Part shown: positions 17,948 through 26,478 of the stretch, piece by piece
Layout: each line of letters opens with the position of its first letter
Numbering within the stretch: the stretch's first letter is position 1
Source: Gracilibacter sp. BRH_c7a
GTDB lineage: Bacteria > Bacillota > Desulfitobacteriia > Desulfitobacteriales > Syntrophobotulaceae
NCBI GenBank assembly: GCA_001516055.1
Contig: LOEZ01000081.1
Span: forward strand, 1 to 37,267
Direction of reading: 5' to 3'
Length of the DNA: 37,267 nt
Made by a program: the position numbers and the translations under genes
Notes under the pieces: model-generated
Database searches by the model: none
Seen by the model: the letters and a program-made list of their open reading frames with translations, nothing else
What the model was told of the DNA's origin: nothing

Positions 17948-18466
17948 TTAGTCGTGTTTATGTGTAGGGACAAGAATCATTATCATATTACGGCCTTCTA
18001 CTCTGGGTTCACGCTCAACAGTAGATATATCAGAAAGTTGTTCTGCCAAACGCAGACACAATAATCTACCTTGTTCAGGATGCGTAATCTCACGTCCACG
18101 GAACATAATAGTAACTTTAACTTTATCTCCGTCGTTCAGAAAACGCTGAGCATTACGGGCCTTGGTCTGAAAATCATGGTTTTCAATATTTGGACGAAGT
18201 TTAACTTCTTTGATTTCCACGACATTCTGTTTCTTGCGAGCTTCCTTATCTCGTTTAGACTGCTCATATTTAAACTTACCATAGTCCATTAATTTACACA
18301 CTGGTGGTTTGGCTGTTGGTGCAATCTCAACCAAATCAAGTGCTTTTTCTGTAGCAATGAGCATGGCCTCTTTTAAAGGAACAATCCCGAGTTGTTCTCC
18401 TTCTTCACTGACGAATCGAACTTCCCGAGCCCGGATTTCTTCATTAATCCGTAGATCTTTGCTAAT
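17948..18466 (-). CDS. infC: Translation initiation factor IF-3 (ATT start)
   Basis: IF3 binds the 30S subunit, prevents premature 50S joining and rejects non-standard start codons and initiator mismatches. The N-domain begins ISKDLRINEEIRAREV, encoded upstream of the first ATG in the frame (18362-18364). The C-domain includes KEVKLRPNIENHDFQTKARN. The start is ATT at 18464-18466, 9 bases after GGAGG (18476-18480). This gives 172 residues, the usual length. An AUU start in infC is well known: IF3 discriminates against it and so represses its own synthesis. It is the first gene of the operon, behind an attenuator. Confidence 0.97.
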   Translation of the reverse strand: MSKDLRINEEIRAREVRFVSEEGEQLGIVPLKEAMLIATEKALDLVEIAPTAKPPVCKLMDYGKFKYEQSKRDKEARKKQNVVEIKEVKLRPNIENHDFQTKARNAQRFLNDGDKVKVTIMFRGREITHPEQGRLLCLRLAEQLSDISTVEREPRVEGRNMIMILVPTHKHD

Positions 18467-18494
18467 GGGGAATCACCTCCAAAAAAATATTTTT

Positions 18495-18623
18495 CAAAAC
18501 AAAAAAGACGGTATCCATCCACCCGTCTTCCGCAAACTAATATGAGCGTACCATTCTTGGGAAATCACTCAATACCTCAGTAACAATTGCTCAGAGGTGA
18601 GAAGCGGATGGCTTCTACTTTGC
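18495..18623 (-). ncRNA. L20-type leader/attenuator of infC-rpmI-rplT
   Basis: The transcribed leader contains a hairpin GAAGC/GCTTC near its 5' end and a larger stem-loop CTCA-CCTC/GAGG-TAT-TGAG (18568-18601). A terminator stem AAGACGG/CCGTCTT (18505-18529) with a run of T follows, just before the infC binding site. Position and architecture match the Firmicutes ribosomal L20 leader, in which L20 binding favours termination. A covariance search against that family would settle the assignment. Confidence 0.8.
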
Positions 18624-18629
18624 ATAAGT

Positions 18630-18658
18630 ATTATACATACCCCAGCAATTATTGTCAA
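18630..18658 (-). promoter_or_regulatory. Consensus promoter of the infC operon
   Basis: A perfect TTGACA (18653-18658) and a perfect TATAAT (18630-18635) are separated by 17 bases. This is the strongest sigma-A promoter seen outside the rRNA leader. The predicted start is near 18623. Confidence 0.92.
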
Positions 18659-18867
18659 CGTTTAATATCCGCTTATTATCGCTCTCTAATAAATCTCTTA
18701 TAATGTCAAAATATAGTAATGGGTCTTTTTCATATATTATAAATGATAATAATATATTTTGAAGATATTAAGTATGTTTTTAGTGATACTATTCCTATTA
18801 CTCATTATTCAATTTATAATTAATACCATACTGAGTATCAATGGTAGTTTTACTACTGAGGTGAGAA

Positions 18868-19233
18868 ATGGCTCCTTTAAAAGGCTTCGGCAAAAGACTA
18901 AAAGAATCCGTCAAGCATAGTTCTTATACCCAAAAACAGCTTTCGGAAATTCTCGGTATCAATCAAGATACCTTTAGTAATTATGTTAAAGAGGTGTACT
19001 ACCCTAAAGCTGACACTTTATATGATTTGGGGAATCTATTAGATGTATCTTTAGATTTTCTGGTCTCTGGAGAAGGAACAGCTCGCAGCCGTAACGAGAA
19101 TCCTCTAATAGCCTCTGATTTCTCGAATATTAATACCTACGAAAAAGAACTCTTATATAACTACAGATTGCTTTCAGAAAGGAATCAGGGTAGGGTGGAT
19201 CAGTATGTCTTTTCCTTAGCAGATGAGGAATGA
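18868..19233 (+). CDS. Cro/CI-family (XRE) transcriptional regulator
   Basis: A 121-residue DNA-binding protein with an N-terminal HTH_3 domain. FGKRLKESV is followed by the helix-turn-helix around TQKQLSEILGINQDTFSNYV (21-40) and the closing DTLYDLGNLLDVSLDFLVSG. The C-terminal 50 residues are polar and helical with no known ligand domain. GAGGTGA lies a few bases before the ATG. It stands alone on the plus strand, and its stop is one base from the stop of the convergent BMP lipoprotein gene. Its targets are unknown; the lipoprotein is a positional candidate only. Confidence 0.85.
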   Translation: MAPLKGFGKRLKESVKHSSYTQKQLSEILGINQDTFSNYVKEVYYPKADTLYDLGNLLDVSLDFLVSGEGTARSRNENPLIASDFSNINTYEKELLYNYRLLSERNQGRVDQYVFSLADEE

Positions 19234-19234
19234 G

Positions 19235-20284
19235 TTAATTCGTGACGAATTTATGGTAATCATTCTCGTTGTCTGGAATTATAATCTTACCGGAACTAAT
19301 CTGCTCTTTATAATTAAGAACACTATTATATATTGCTTCGGAGATCATTTCTTCTGTGCTTTCAGACAGGCCTACCGCCTCTTCTGCTAATCCATACTTT
19401 ACCTTTTTACCCAAGGTAAGTTGTCCTTTTTGAAACTGTTCTACCAAGTCATATACAACTACATCGTTATTGATAACGACTGAGGAAATAATATTATCGG
19501 GTGCTAGCGAATGCTGGTCGACAATTGAACCTATCCCATATTTATCTGCTTTCTCTACGGCCTTAAACATACCGTTCCCGGCTATCCCTGCAATATGAAA
19601 TATGACATCTGCTCTGCTATCTAGCATGCTTTCAGCCATCTCTTGGACTCTATCTCTATCAGTATAAGTAGCTGCCGTACCTTTCATAAATTCACAATTT
19701 GGGTTTGCTAATCGCAATCCTGCCTTAAAGCCAAAATGATAACGCTCTGAGGTTTCATCATTACGGCCCGTAATAAAACCAACAACATATGACTTAGTCG
19801 TTCGACCAGCAATAATTCCTGCTAAAAATGCTGCTTCTTCTTCTTTATAAGAGATCACAAGAACATTAGCCGGAACCGCTTCCTCAGTCCTAGCATCGAT
19901 GATAACATACTTAATCTCTGAATTAGCTTTAGCAGCTTCTATCACACTCGCTACTGAATCATTCCCGAAAGTCAAGATAAGTCCTGCATCTTGATTCTTC
20001 AACTCCTTGAGTCTAGCTGTATATTCTTTTTGGTCTTTAGCCTTTAAGTAGGCGATACCTACGCCAAACTCTTTCTCAGCCTTTTGCAAACTCTCCCATA
20101 CTTGAGAATAATATGAGCTTCCAGTACCCTCTTGATCTGTGATTAGGCCTATTTTGATAGATTTATCAGCAAAACTTCCTATAGGGTTACCAAGAGGTTT
20201 CTTTCCACAGCCCGTTAAAAGAAGAACAACTACCATAAATACTATTAGGATTCTTTTATAATCTAACCATCTAAGTTTCTGCAT
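19235..20284 (-). CDS. BMP (Med-like) family substrate-binding lipoprotein
   Basis: The protein has a lipoprotein signal peptide: a basic start, a hydrophobic run and the lipobox LTGC with Cys26. A periplasmic-binding-like BMP domain follows, with KIGLITDQEGTGSSYYSQVW and the repeated alpha/beta pattern of nucleoside-binding BMP lipoproteins and B. subtilis Med. I chose the ATG at 20282-20284 because GAGGTG lies 7 bases upstream. An earlier ATG (20297-20299) overlaps that site. No ABC permease or ATPase is adjacent, so a Med-like regulatory or orphan sensing role is as likely as transport. It is followed without overlap by the convergent XRE gene. Confidence 0.85.
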   Translation of the reverse strand: MQKLRWLDYKRILIVFMVVVLLLTGCGKKPLGNPIGSFADKSIKIGLITDQEGTGSSYYSQVWESLQKAEKEFGVGIAYLKAKDQKEYTARLKELKNQDAGLILTFGNDSVASVIEAAKANSEIKYVIIDARTEEAVPANVLVISYKEEEAAFLAGIIAGRTTKSYVVGFITGRNDETSERYHFGFKAGLRLANPNCEFMKGTAATYTDRDRVQEMAESMLDSRADVIFHIAGIAGNGMFKAVEKADKYGIGSIVDQHSLAPDNIISSVVINNDVVVYDLVEQFQKGQLTLGKKVKYGLAEEAVGLSESTEEMISEAIYNSVLNYKEQISSGKIIIPDNENDYHKFVTN

Positions 20285-20345
20285 CTTCTTACACCTCATT
20301 ATATCTGAACAAAAATAATATTTTTAACTTCTTACACTAATTTAA

Positions 20346-21314
20346 TTATTCCTCGTTAACCTGTTGTTTTTCACTTTTATACAGTTTACGGTTATTCAAA
20401 ACCCATATTCTATCTGTGAATTCACCTGGTTGAACTTCTCCTAAAGCTTTTTGCATATCGAACATCCTAGCATCTAGTATATCCAAATAGTGCAACACTT
20501 CAGCTTCCGGAATCATAGGTTTTTTGGGACTACCAAATTCGGGTTCATAATGATGAGAGAGAATCATATGTTGAAGTAAGATACTGCTTTCTTCATCTAA
20601 CCCGACTTTATTTGCCGCCTTTTCGATTCTTTTAATCCCTTGAATTATATGACCTAATAGCTGTCCCTCTGCAGTATAATCTGTAGCTAAACCTAATTTA
20701 TTAGCATCTATCTCATTTATCTTAGCAATATCGTGTAAGATAATTCCCGAAAACAAAAGATCCTTATTCAGGAAGGTATATATCTCGGCTATCTTCTCTC
20801 CAGCTTGCAACATGGTAAGTGTATGATAAAGGAGACCAGATTTGATGGCATGATGATTCTGCACTGCTGCCGGATGGGTGAGCAGTCTTTCCCCTGATTC
20901 TGCAATAATTAATTGTACCATTTCCCTGGTCTTTTTATCCTTAATCTTGAGGGTATATTGAAAAAGTTCGTCATACATATCTTCAGAGCTTATCGGTGCC
21001 ACGGGAATGAATTCGTTGATATTTACCCCATCCTCCTCGATGGCCGGACGAATCTTATCTACCTTGACCTGTTTCTTGCCCTGCCACTCTACCACATTCC
21101 CTTTAACTTTAACAAGGGTATTCTTAATAAGTTGTTTTTCATCTTCCGGGGTACAATCCCACATCCTAGCAGTTATTTCTCCACTGGAATCTCCAAAGAG
21201 CAAGTCCAAGTATCTACTACCATTATTGGTATTCTTACACTCTGCCTTACGGATGAGGAAAAATGCCATGAAACTTTCCCCTATCTTAAAATCATTAAGT
21301 TTTCTTTCCCACAT
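20346..21314 (-). CDS. YhaM-like 3'-5' exoribonuclease (OB fold plus HD domain)
   Basis: The 322-residue protein has an N-terminal OB-type nucleic-acid-binding domain (about 10-95: YLDLLFGDSSGEITARMWD, GKKQVKVDKI) and a C-terminal HD domain. The metal-binding residues are seen as LLYHTLTM (His164) and GIILHDIAKI (His194-Asp195). This arrangement and length match YhaM, a cytoplasmic 3'-5' exonuclease of Firmicutes. The binding site before the ATG is weak (GAGTGAGT). It lies between the thrS terminator and the BMP lipoprotein gene, 61 bases upstream of the latter. Confidence 0.88.
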   Translation of the reverse strand: MWERKLNDFKIGESFMAFFLIRKAECKNTNNGSRYLDLLFGDSSGEITARMWDCTPEDEKQLIKNTLVKVKGNVVEWQGKKQVKVDKIRPAIEEDGVNINEFIPVAPISSEDMYDELFQYTLKIKDKKTREMVQLIIAESGERLLTHPAAVQNHHAIKSGLLYHTLTMLQAGEKIAEIYTFLNKDLLFSGIILHDIAKINEIDANKLGLATDYTAEGQLLGHIIQGIKRIEKAANKVGLDEESSILLQHMILSHHYEPEFGSPKKPMIPEAEVLHYLDILDARMFDMQKALGEVQPGEFTDRIWVLNNRKLYKSEKQQVNEE

Positions 21315-21461
21315 GACTACTCACTCTCTTATTATCTACTAAGTATTTACTCTTAGAAGACAATACAAATTTAAATACTATTATGTATTATTTTACATGA
21401 AACAATTAAAAAGATATACCCCGAAGCTCAATCCTTCAGTTCAATTATTATACCTTCTGCT

Positions 21462-21493
21462 ATAGAAAAAGGGTCCTCCTGGAAGGACCCTTT
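21462..21493 (-). terminator. thrS terminator
   Basis: On the minus strand AAAGGGTCC and GGACCCTTT form a 9-bp perfect stem with an 8-base loop, followed by TTTTTCTATA. It begins 3 bases after the thrS stop codon. Confidence 0.93.
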
Positions 21494-21496
21494 GAC

Positions 21497-23422
21497 CTAT
21501 TCTTTATTATCTGCACCAGTAACTTTATTTTTTATCTCAGCTTGTATCAGAAGTTTGAATTCGTCAAGGCTCATTATATTTGTTTGCTGTTGTCCATAGC
21601 GTCTTACCGATACCGTGCCCTCGTTAGCCTCTTTCTCTCCTATTATCAGGGCAAAAGGTATTTTTTCAGTCTGGACTTCTCTGATCTTGTAATTAATCTT
21701 CTCCCGTCGGTCATCTATCTCTACTCGAATATCCTCTTCTATAAGTGCTAACTGGATTTTACTGGCATACTCGGCATGTTTGTCACTGATAGGCAGAATA
21801 CGCACTTGAACAGGTGAAAGCCAAGTTGGAAAAGCTCCTGCATAGTGTTCGGTCAGAAGTGCGATGAAGCGTTCGATACTACCATACACTACCCTATGAA
21901 TCATCACCGGACGATGCTTTTCTCCATCCTCACCAATATAGGTAAGATCGAATTTCTCAGGCATCTGGAAATCTAATTGGATAGTGCCACACTGCCAAGT
22001 CCTGTCTAGACAATCCTGAAGATGAAAGTCTATTTTAGGCCCATAGAAGGCTCCATCTCCAGGATTAATCTTATATTCTATCCCTTTGGCCTCTAAGGCT
22101 TCTTTTAAGACATCGGTTGCCATCTGCCAGTCTTCATCCGAGCCCATTGAGTTTTCCGGACGGGTAGATAGTTCAACTTTATAACTGAAACCAAATATTT
22201 CGTAAAAGTGATCTACAAGCTCGATGACTGCGATAATCTCATCTTTAATCTGTGAAGGTAGCATAAAGATATGAGCATCATCCTGGGTAAAGTTCCTTAC
22301 CCTGAGTAAGCCGTGTAACGCTCCAGATAGCTCATGTCTATGAACAAGGCCTAGTTCACCGCAGCGGATAGGCAAATCCCTGTAGCTGCGCAACTTAGTT
22401 TTATACATAATCATTCCGCCTGGGCAGTTCATGGGTTTAACCGAATAATCCTGGTCATCTATCTTGGTAAAATACATATTTTCTTTGTAATGATCCCAAT
22501 GTCCTGACTGTTCCCAAAGACCACGATTAAGGATTATCGGGGTTCTGATTTCTACATATCCTCTCTTCTGATGTTCTTTTCTCCAGAAGTTCTCTAACTC
22601 ATTTCTCAGAATCATACCTTTAGGATGGAAAAACGGGAAACCAGGACCTTCATCGTGGAGGCTGAAGAGATCCAATTCTTGTCCAAGTTTCCTGTGGTCA
22701 CGTCTTTTGGCTTCTTCAAGTTTAAACAGATAATCCTCAAGATCTGATGCCTTGGCAAAAGCTAGGCCATAGATTCTTTGCAGCATCTTATTCTTTTCGC
22801 TTCCACGCCAGTAAGCCCCTGCTACACTTTGCAGCTTGAAAGCCTTCAGGATCTTTGTAGAAGGCAAATGAGGTCCTGCACATAGGTCAGTAAAACCTCC
22901 CAGCGTATACATAGATATCCTTGCTTCACCTGGAAGATCATTGATAAGCTCCACCTTATACTTTTCACCATTTTGTTGGAAGTAATCTATAGCTTCCTCC
23001 CTGTTTATCTCCTTGCGCTCAAAAGGAAGATCCTCTTTGGCTAATCTTTTCATTTCGTTTTCAATCTTTTCCAAGTCTTCAGGGGTGAAAGTATGCTCGG
23101 AATCAAAATCATAGTAGAAACCGTTAGCAATCGCCGGTCCTATACCAAGGATTGTCCCCGGGAAGAGATTCAGAACTGCATGAGCAAGAAGATGTGAAGC
23201 AGAATGCCTCATTACTTCTAATCCCTCTTCACTATCCATAGTGACAATCTCTATTTGGGCATCCTTTTCTAGGGATGTATTCAGGTCTTTTATCTCGCCA
23301 TCAACCTTCCCTACTATAGCCACTCTGGCTAACCCAGCTGAAATTGCAGCTGCTAACTGAAGGATAGTTGTCCCTTCCTCCACTTTTCTTACTGAACCAT
23401 CTTTCAATTTAATGTTTAACAT
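21497..23422 (-). CDS. thrS: Threonyl-tRNA synthetase
   Basis: Class II synthetase for tRNA-Thr with proofreading. Domains in order are the N-terminal TGS domain (1-62), the editing domain with HSASH (73-77) and later CAGPH, the catalytic core with MNCPGGM and RHELSGALHGLLRVRNFTQD, and the C-terminal anticodon-binding domain beginning near VQVRILPISDKHAEYASKI. The zinc ligands of the catalytic core (Cys and two His) are in place. At 641 residues it is full length. GGAG lies about 12 bases before the ATG, a little far. It is a single-gene unit controlled by a T-box. Confidence 0.98.
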   Translation of the reverse strand: MLNIKLKDGSVRKVEEGTTILQLAAAISAGLARVAIVGKVDGEIKDLNTSLEKDAQIEIVTMDSEEGLEVMRHSASHLLAHAVLNLFPGTILGIGPAIANGFYYDFDSEHTFTPEDLEKIENEMKRLAKEDLPFERKEINREEAIDYFQQNGEKYKVELINDLPGEARISMYTLGGFTDLCAGPHLPSTKILKAFKLQSVAGAYWRGSEKNKMLQRIYGLAFAKASDLEDYLFKLEEAKRRDHRKLGQELDLFSLHDEGPGFPFFHPKGMILRNELENFWRKEHQKRGYVEIRTPIILNRGLWEQSGHWDHYKENMYFTKIDDQDYSVKPMNCPGGMIMYKTKLRSYRDLPIRCGELGLVHRHELSGALHGLLRVRNFTQDDAHIFMLPSQIKDEIIAVIELVDHFYEIFGFSYKVELSTRPENSMGSDEDWQMATDVLKEALEAKGIEYKINPGDGAFYGPKIDFHLQDCLDRTWQCGTIQLDFQMPEKFDLTYIGEDGEKHRPVMIHRVVYGSIERFIALLTEHYAGAFPTWLSPVQVRILPISDKHAEYASKIQLALIEEDIRVEIDDRREKINYKIREVQTEKIPFALIIGEKEANEGTVSVRRYGQQQTNIMSLDEFKLLIQAEIKNKVTGADNKE

Positions 23423-23483
23423 TTTATTAATTCACTCCTTATAGCGTTTTTCGGTTAAATAGTTTCGTTTAAATAGTTAATTA

Positions 23484-23771
23484 AAAACAAAAAAACTCCC
23501 TTCCCGTATGGGACGAAAGTATGCTTACCCGTGGTTCCACCCAAATTTAAGAAATGTGATTACGGCAACTTAACCGTTCAACAAATTCCCCTTTGAATCC
23601 TTAACGCGGACTAAACGGCTTAGCCTAATCAATTCAGCTAAACATTCAAGGGCGGTCTTCATCTGAACATCCCAAAAATGCTCCCAGCCAAAGGCATTTA
23701 TCTCTTAATGTTTCTGTTCAGAATACTGTCCCCATCATTATTTTAAAGCACCTATTAAATTTTATTAAACC
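23484..23771 (-). ncRNA. T-box leader of thrS (tRNA-Thr sensing)
   Basis: On the minus strand TGGGTGGAACCACGGG (23528-23543) is the T-box. The terminator stem CTTTCGTCCC/GGGAAGGGAG (23496-23519, one mismatch) with a run of T follows. Stem I is supported by TCTGAACA/TGTTCAGA (23715-23722 with 23662-23669), 8 bp perfect. Just 3' of this helix is GAAGACCGCCC, giving an ACC (Thr) specifier at 23654-23656. Low charging of tRNA-Thr should permit read-through into thrS. Confidence 0.95.
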
Positions 23772-23777
23772 ACTTAT

Positions 23778-23806
23778 AGATTATCCTACTTGTCTACTGT
23801 TGTCAA
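23778..23806 (-). promoter_or_regulatory. Promoter of the thrS T-box transcript
   Basis: TTGACA (23801-23806) is perfect and lies 17 bases from TAATCT (23778-23783). The -35 box overlaps the stop codon of ytxC. The predicted start is near 23771. Confidence 0.78.
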
Positions 23807-24729
23807 TTGCTCTCTGGACAACATAACGGGCACCTTTTACAGAAGCTTATCTTTTCCAGGAAAACTTCCTGGAGAATCTGCAACAAATCCCCATGCTGTT
23901 TGGTAGCTGTATGGACAACAAGCTTACGCGGAGCACACTTTAGCAATGCACTTATTAGAAAATCTTCATATAACTCCATATTACTCTGTCTATCTCCCCC
24001 ATTATGTTTATCTGCCCGATCCGAAAAGTATGCTTCATTTTCATCAAGACATTTACTATTGATGTTTTTACCACATTCATCAAGAAATTTGACTTCGCCG
24101 TTTTTTTTCAACACCAGATGCATTGTTTTATATATGGTATGTTGAGAATCCAGAAATCTCTGAAGCAATGAAATGAAACTATCATGTTCTTGTTCCAAGG
24201 CATATTCATTAACCACTTGAGCAATCTGCTTCTTTAACTCCTTCTTGTAAAGGTCTGCTCGAAAGTTCATAAACCCTTCAATATCAAATCTCTTATTGAT
24301 ATCAAGATACTCTAGGATTGATTTTACCAGAACGTGTTTTCGGTTTTCTGGAAGATAAGATTTATCTTCACTGTTGAGAAAATGACGGGCCATCTGCAAA
24401 ATGCTTTCGACCTCTTGATTAGTTAAGTTATATTCTTTTTTGAGCACTTTTTGGACAAATAAACCTTCCCATCCCTGAAAAATTATTTCTGCCAATGCCC
24501 TCGCAAAATAATAGTTGTATATTCTAGCCGTCAATGAATCTTGTTGTTGACGTCCTTTGATATTAGTAAAAACACATCTTACTAGATACTGGGCATCATC
24601 TCTAAGCTCGTGTATATCTATAGGAAGCCCCTCTCTGCTCTGGAGTTCGCTGAGCTTCCTATAAAGGTTTTCTTTGAAACTGATTGTGCCAACTTCTACA
24701 TAATATTCTTGCAAAAAAAATCCCCCCAC
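23803..24729 (-). CDS. ytxC: YtxC-like sporulation-type protein
   Basis: This resembles the YtxC family, a poorly characterised group found in spore-forming Firmicutes and often next to thrS. The protein is largely helical and soluble, with the family-like stretch DSLTARIYNYYFARALAEII near residue 65 and a long middle helix region. There is no signal peptide or membrane segment. The C-terminus ends with a Cys-x2-Cys-x2-Cys-Cys cluster (Cys297, 300, 303, 304), suggesting metal binding. The longest frame starts at GTG (24727-24729) with no clear site. A TTG at 24712-24714 has GGGGGGA 6 bases upstream and is a plausible true start. The biochemical role is unknown. Confidence 0.75.
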   Translation of the reverse strand: MGGFFLQEYYVEVGTISFKENLYRKLSELQSREGLPIDIHELRDDAQYLVRCVFTNIKGRQQQDSLTARIYNYYFARALAEIIFQGWEGLFVQKVLKKEYNLTNQEVESILQMARHFLNSEDKSYLPENRKHVLVKSILEYLDINKRFDIEGFMNFRADLYKKELKKQIAQVVNEYALEQEHDSFISLLQRFLDSQHTIYKTMHLVLKKNGEVKFLDECGKNINSKCLDENEAYFSDRADKHNGGDRQSNMELYEDFLISALLKCAPRKLVVHTATKQHGDLLQILQEVFLEKISFCKRCPLCCPESN

Positions 24730-24897
24730 CGAAATATATGCTCATACTTTCCTAATATTTCCTTGCAAGGGATCTCTTATTCAATTTAAAATGAAACACT
24801 TAAAAATACATTTAACCCAAAAATAATTCATACAATCATTTAGGTATTATTCCTGAGTAATTAGAGGCGGCTAAGCTATCCATCAGGTGGTGAAATA
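24730..24897. other. Divergent intergenic region, ytxC / YkvI-type gene
   Basis: This 168-base AT-rich spacer must hold both promoters. AGGTGGTGA precedes the ATG at 24898. I could not identify a convincing -35/-10 pair in either direction. A sporulation sigma factor may drive ytxC, but nothing in the sequence shows it. Confidence 0.4.
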
Positions 24898-25953
24898 ATG
24901 AGAAAATCAAAAAAGCTAACGACACTACCTATAGCGGGAGCTTTTATAGGGACAGTAGTTGGAGCCGGTTTTGCAACCGGCCAAGAGGTTTTCCAATTCT
25001 TTACTGTGTTCGGTTGGTACAGTTTTATTGCTATTTTCTTAACTTCTATTCTTTTTTCTTTCTTTGGAATGACAATTATGAAGTTATCCAGAAAGATACA
25101 TGTTCGTTCTCATCTTGATCTCGTCAAGTCTATCGCTGGTAGGAAGCTTGGACTTTTCCTAGACTGGATTATTACCTTGAGTTTTTTTGGGGTTCTCGTT
25201 GTTATGGCTGCAGGTGCTGGAGCCATAGCGAAAGAACAACTTGGTCTACCCCCTTTTATAGGCAGTTTATTTATACTACTGTTAACCTTTTGCGTCGTTT
25301 TATCTGGGTTAGATAATGTAATTAGGGCTATCGGCTTAGTTGTACCTTTTCTTCTACTTTCGGTTCTTGGTGTAGCTTTATATTCCATAATCGCAAATCC
25401 AATAATCCCTCAAAAAATCCAATTTCTTTCATCTCTTACCCCGTCTACAGCCCCTAATTGGTACTACTCTTCCATTCTTTATGTATCTTATAATATTTTC
25501 CTATCTGTTGCCATTCTTTCCTCTTTAGGGGTGATGGCCAAAGATACGACTTCTCTTACCCGAGGAGCTTTATTAGGAGGCTTAGGCTTAGGGATAGGTC
25601 TTCTAGCTATCAACCTGGCTTTAGTTAGTGGCCTGCCGCAAATACTTGACTATGAAGTACCTATGATTTATCTTGCTTCCTTCTTTAGTCCCTTGCTAGC
25701 CCTGTCCTACGGTGTTATTCTGCTCTTAGAGATATTCACCACAACAGTTAGTATCTTATTTGGCTTGGTAGTAAGGTTGGCGACCACTTCTACCCAGAGG
25801 TTTTTCTGGGCTATGACTGCTTCTCTTTGTGCCCTGCTAGCTTCTCAGATAGGATTCTCAAAGGTTGTACTTATGATCTATCCAGTTATGGGTTACGTAG
25901 GTGTGATTCTGCTTCTTTGTCTTCTAGGAGCACTGAGAAAGACTCATAAGTAA
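24898..25953 (+). CDS. YkvI-type membrane protein, putative transporter
   Basis: A 351-residue polytopic membrane protein with about ten hydrophobic segments. The first, IAGAFIGTVVGAGFATGQEV (12-31), has the unwound Gly-rich TM1 pattern of the LeuT/APC-fold transporters. Its length and start match the YkvI group (COG3949 type), whose substrates are not established. The ATG is preceded by AGGTGGTGA. It stands alone on the plus strand, divergent from ytxC and about 140 bases before the ArsR-family gene. The ArsR gene has its own promoter, so the two are probably not one operon. Confidence 0.8.
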   Translation: MRKSKKLTTLPIAGAFIGTVVGAGFATGQEVFQFFTVFGWYSFIAIFLTSILFSFFGMTIMKLSRKIHVRSHLDLVKSIAGRKLGLFLDWIITLSFFGVLVVMAAGAGAIAKEQLGLPPFIGSLFILLLTFCVVLSGLDNVIRAIGLVVPFLLLSVLGVALYSIIANPIIPQKIQFLSSLTPSTAPNWYYSSILYVSYNIFLSVAILSSLGVMAKDTTSLTRGALLGGLGLGIGLLAINLALVSGLPQILDYEVPMIYLASFFSPLLALSYGVILLLEIFTTTVSILFGLVVRLATTSTQRFFWAMTASLCALLASQIGFSKVVLMIYPVMGYVGVILLLCLLGALRKTHK

Positions 25954-25994
25954 ATCTTCATCCAGTAGTTTGCGACAGTAAGACCAGACAAAGC

Positions 25995-26024
25995 TTGACT
26001 GGTAATCAGTTTTATTAGTATTAT
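25995..26024 (+). promoter_or_regulatory. Promoter of the ArsR-family gene
   Basis: TTGACT (25995-26000) and TATTAT (26019-26024) are separated by 18 bases. The -10 box runs directly into the palindromic operator. Confidence 0.7.
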
Positions 26025-26067
26025 ACGTATGTACATATGCACATGCAGTTATACTATATGTAATACT
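26017..26067 (+). promoter_or_regulatory. Putative ArsR/SmtB-type operator
   Basis: The segment holds nested inverted repeats. A perfect 10-bp palindrome TATGTACATA (26028-26037) lies just after the -10 box. The outer arms AGTATTA (26017-26023) and TAATACT (26061-26067) enclose the whole start region. ArsR/SmtB repressors bind AT-rich imperfect palindromes at this position, so autorepression relieved by metal is the likely control. Confidence 0.6.
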
Positions 26068-26090
26068 AATTACTGGAGGAGGCATAGCTC

Positions 26091-26420
26091 ATGCCGGTAT
26101 TTCAGCCACCAGGAACAATCAATGCTCAAACCCATCTTCCTAATGAGGATTTAACCTTGGAACTAGCTGACTTTTACAAAGTATTTGGAGACTGTTCCAG
26201 ACTGAGAATCCTTTTTACCTTATTAGATAATGAACTGTATGTAAACGAAATTGCAGAAATTCTTGGTATGAGTCAATCGGCAGTATCCCACCAATTACGT
26301 ATTCTACGTCAACATAAGTTAGTTAAAGTTAAAAAAGAAGGTAAAACAAGCATTTATTCTCTAGGTGATGATCATGTTTATAGGATCCTTACTCAAGGGT
26401 TAGAACATTTGTCTCATTAA
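26091..26420 (+). CDS. ArsR/SmtB-family metal-sensing repressor (CzrA-like alpha-5 site)
   Basis: A 109-residue winged-helix repressor. The recognition helix lies in GMSQSAVSHQLRILRQHKLV (59-78), followed by a beta-wing (VKKEGKTSIYSL). The alpha-3 metal motif is missing: ELYVNEIA has no Cys. The last helix carries Asp93, His95, His106 and His109, with the D-x-H...H-x2-H spacing of the alpha-5 site of CzrA and SmtB, which sense Zn, Co or Ni. GGAGG lies 12 bases before the ATG. An operator-like palindrome overlaps its promoter, and a small membrane protein follows in the same direction. No known metal exporter is in the window, so the metal and the physiological target are inferred. Confidence 0.9.
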   Translation: MPVFQPPGTINAQTHLPNEDLTLELADFYKVFGDCSRLRILFTLLDNELYVNEIAEILGMSQSAVSHQLRILRQHKLVKVKKEGKTSIYSLGDDHVYRILTQGLEHLSH

Positions 26421-26478
26421 AGTACTTAAATAAACCTAACAATATTAATTATCTAAAAAACATTAGGGAGGTGTAGTT

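Noticed and set aside
17948-18364. IF3 starting at the ATG giving MLIATEKALD
   Set aside because: This would remove the first 34 residues of the conserved N-domain. The ATT start at 18464-18466 is standard for infC.
20913-21356. 147-codon plus-strand frame inside the YhaM-like gene
   Set aside because: It is antisense to a conserved OB-fold domain and has no binding site.
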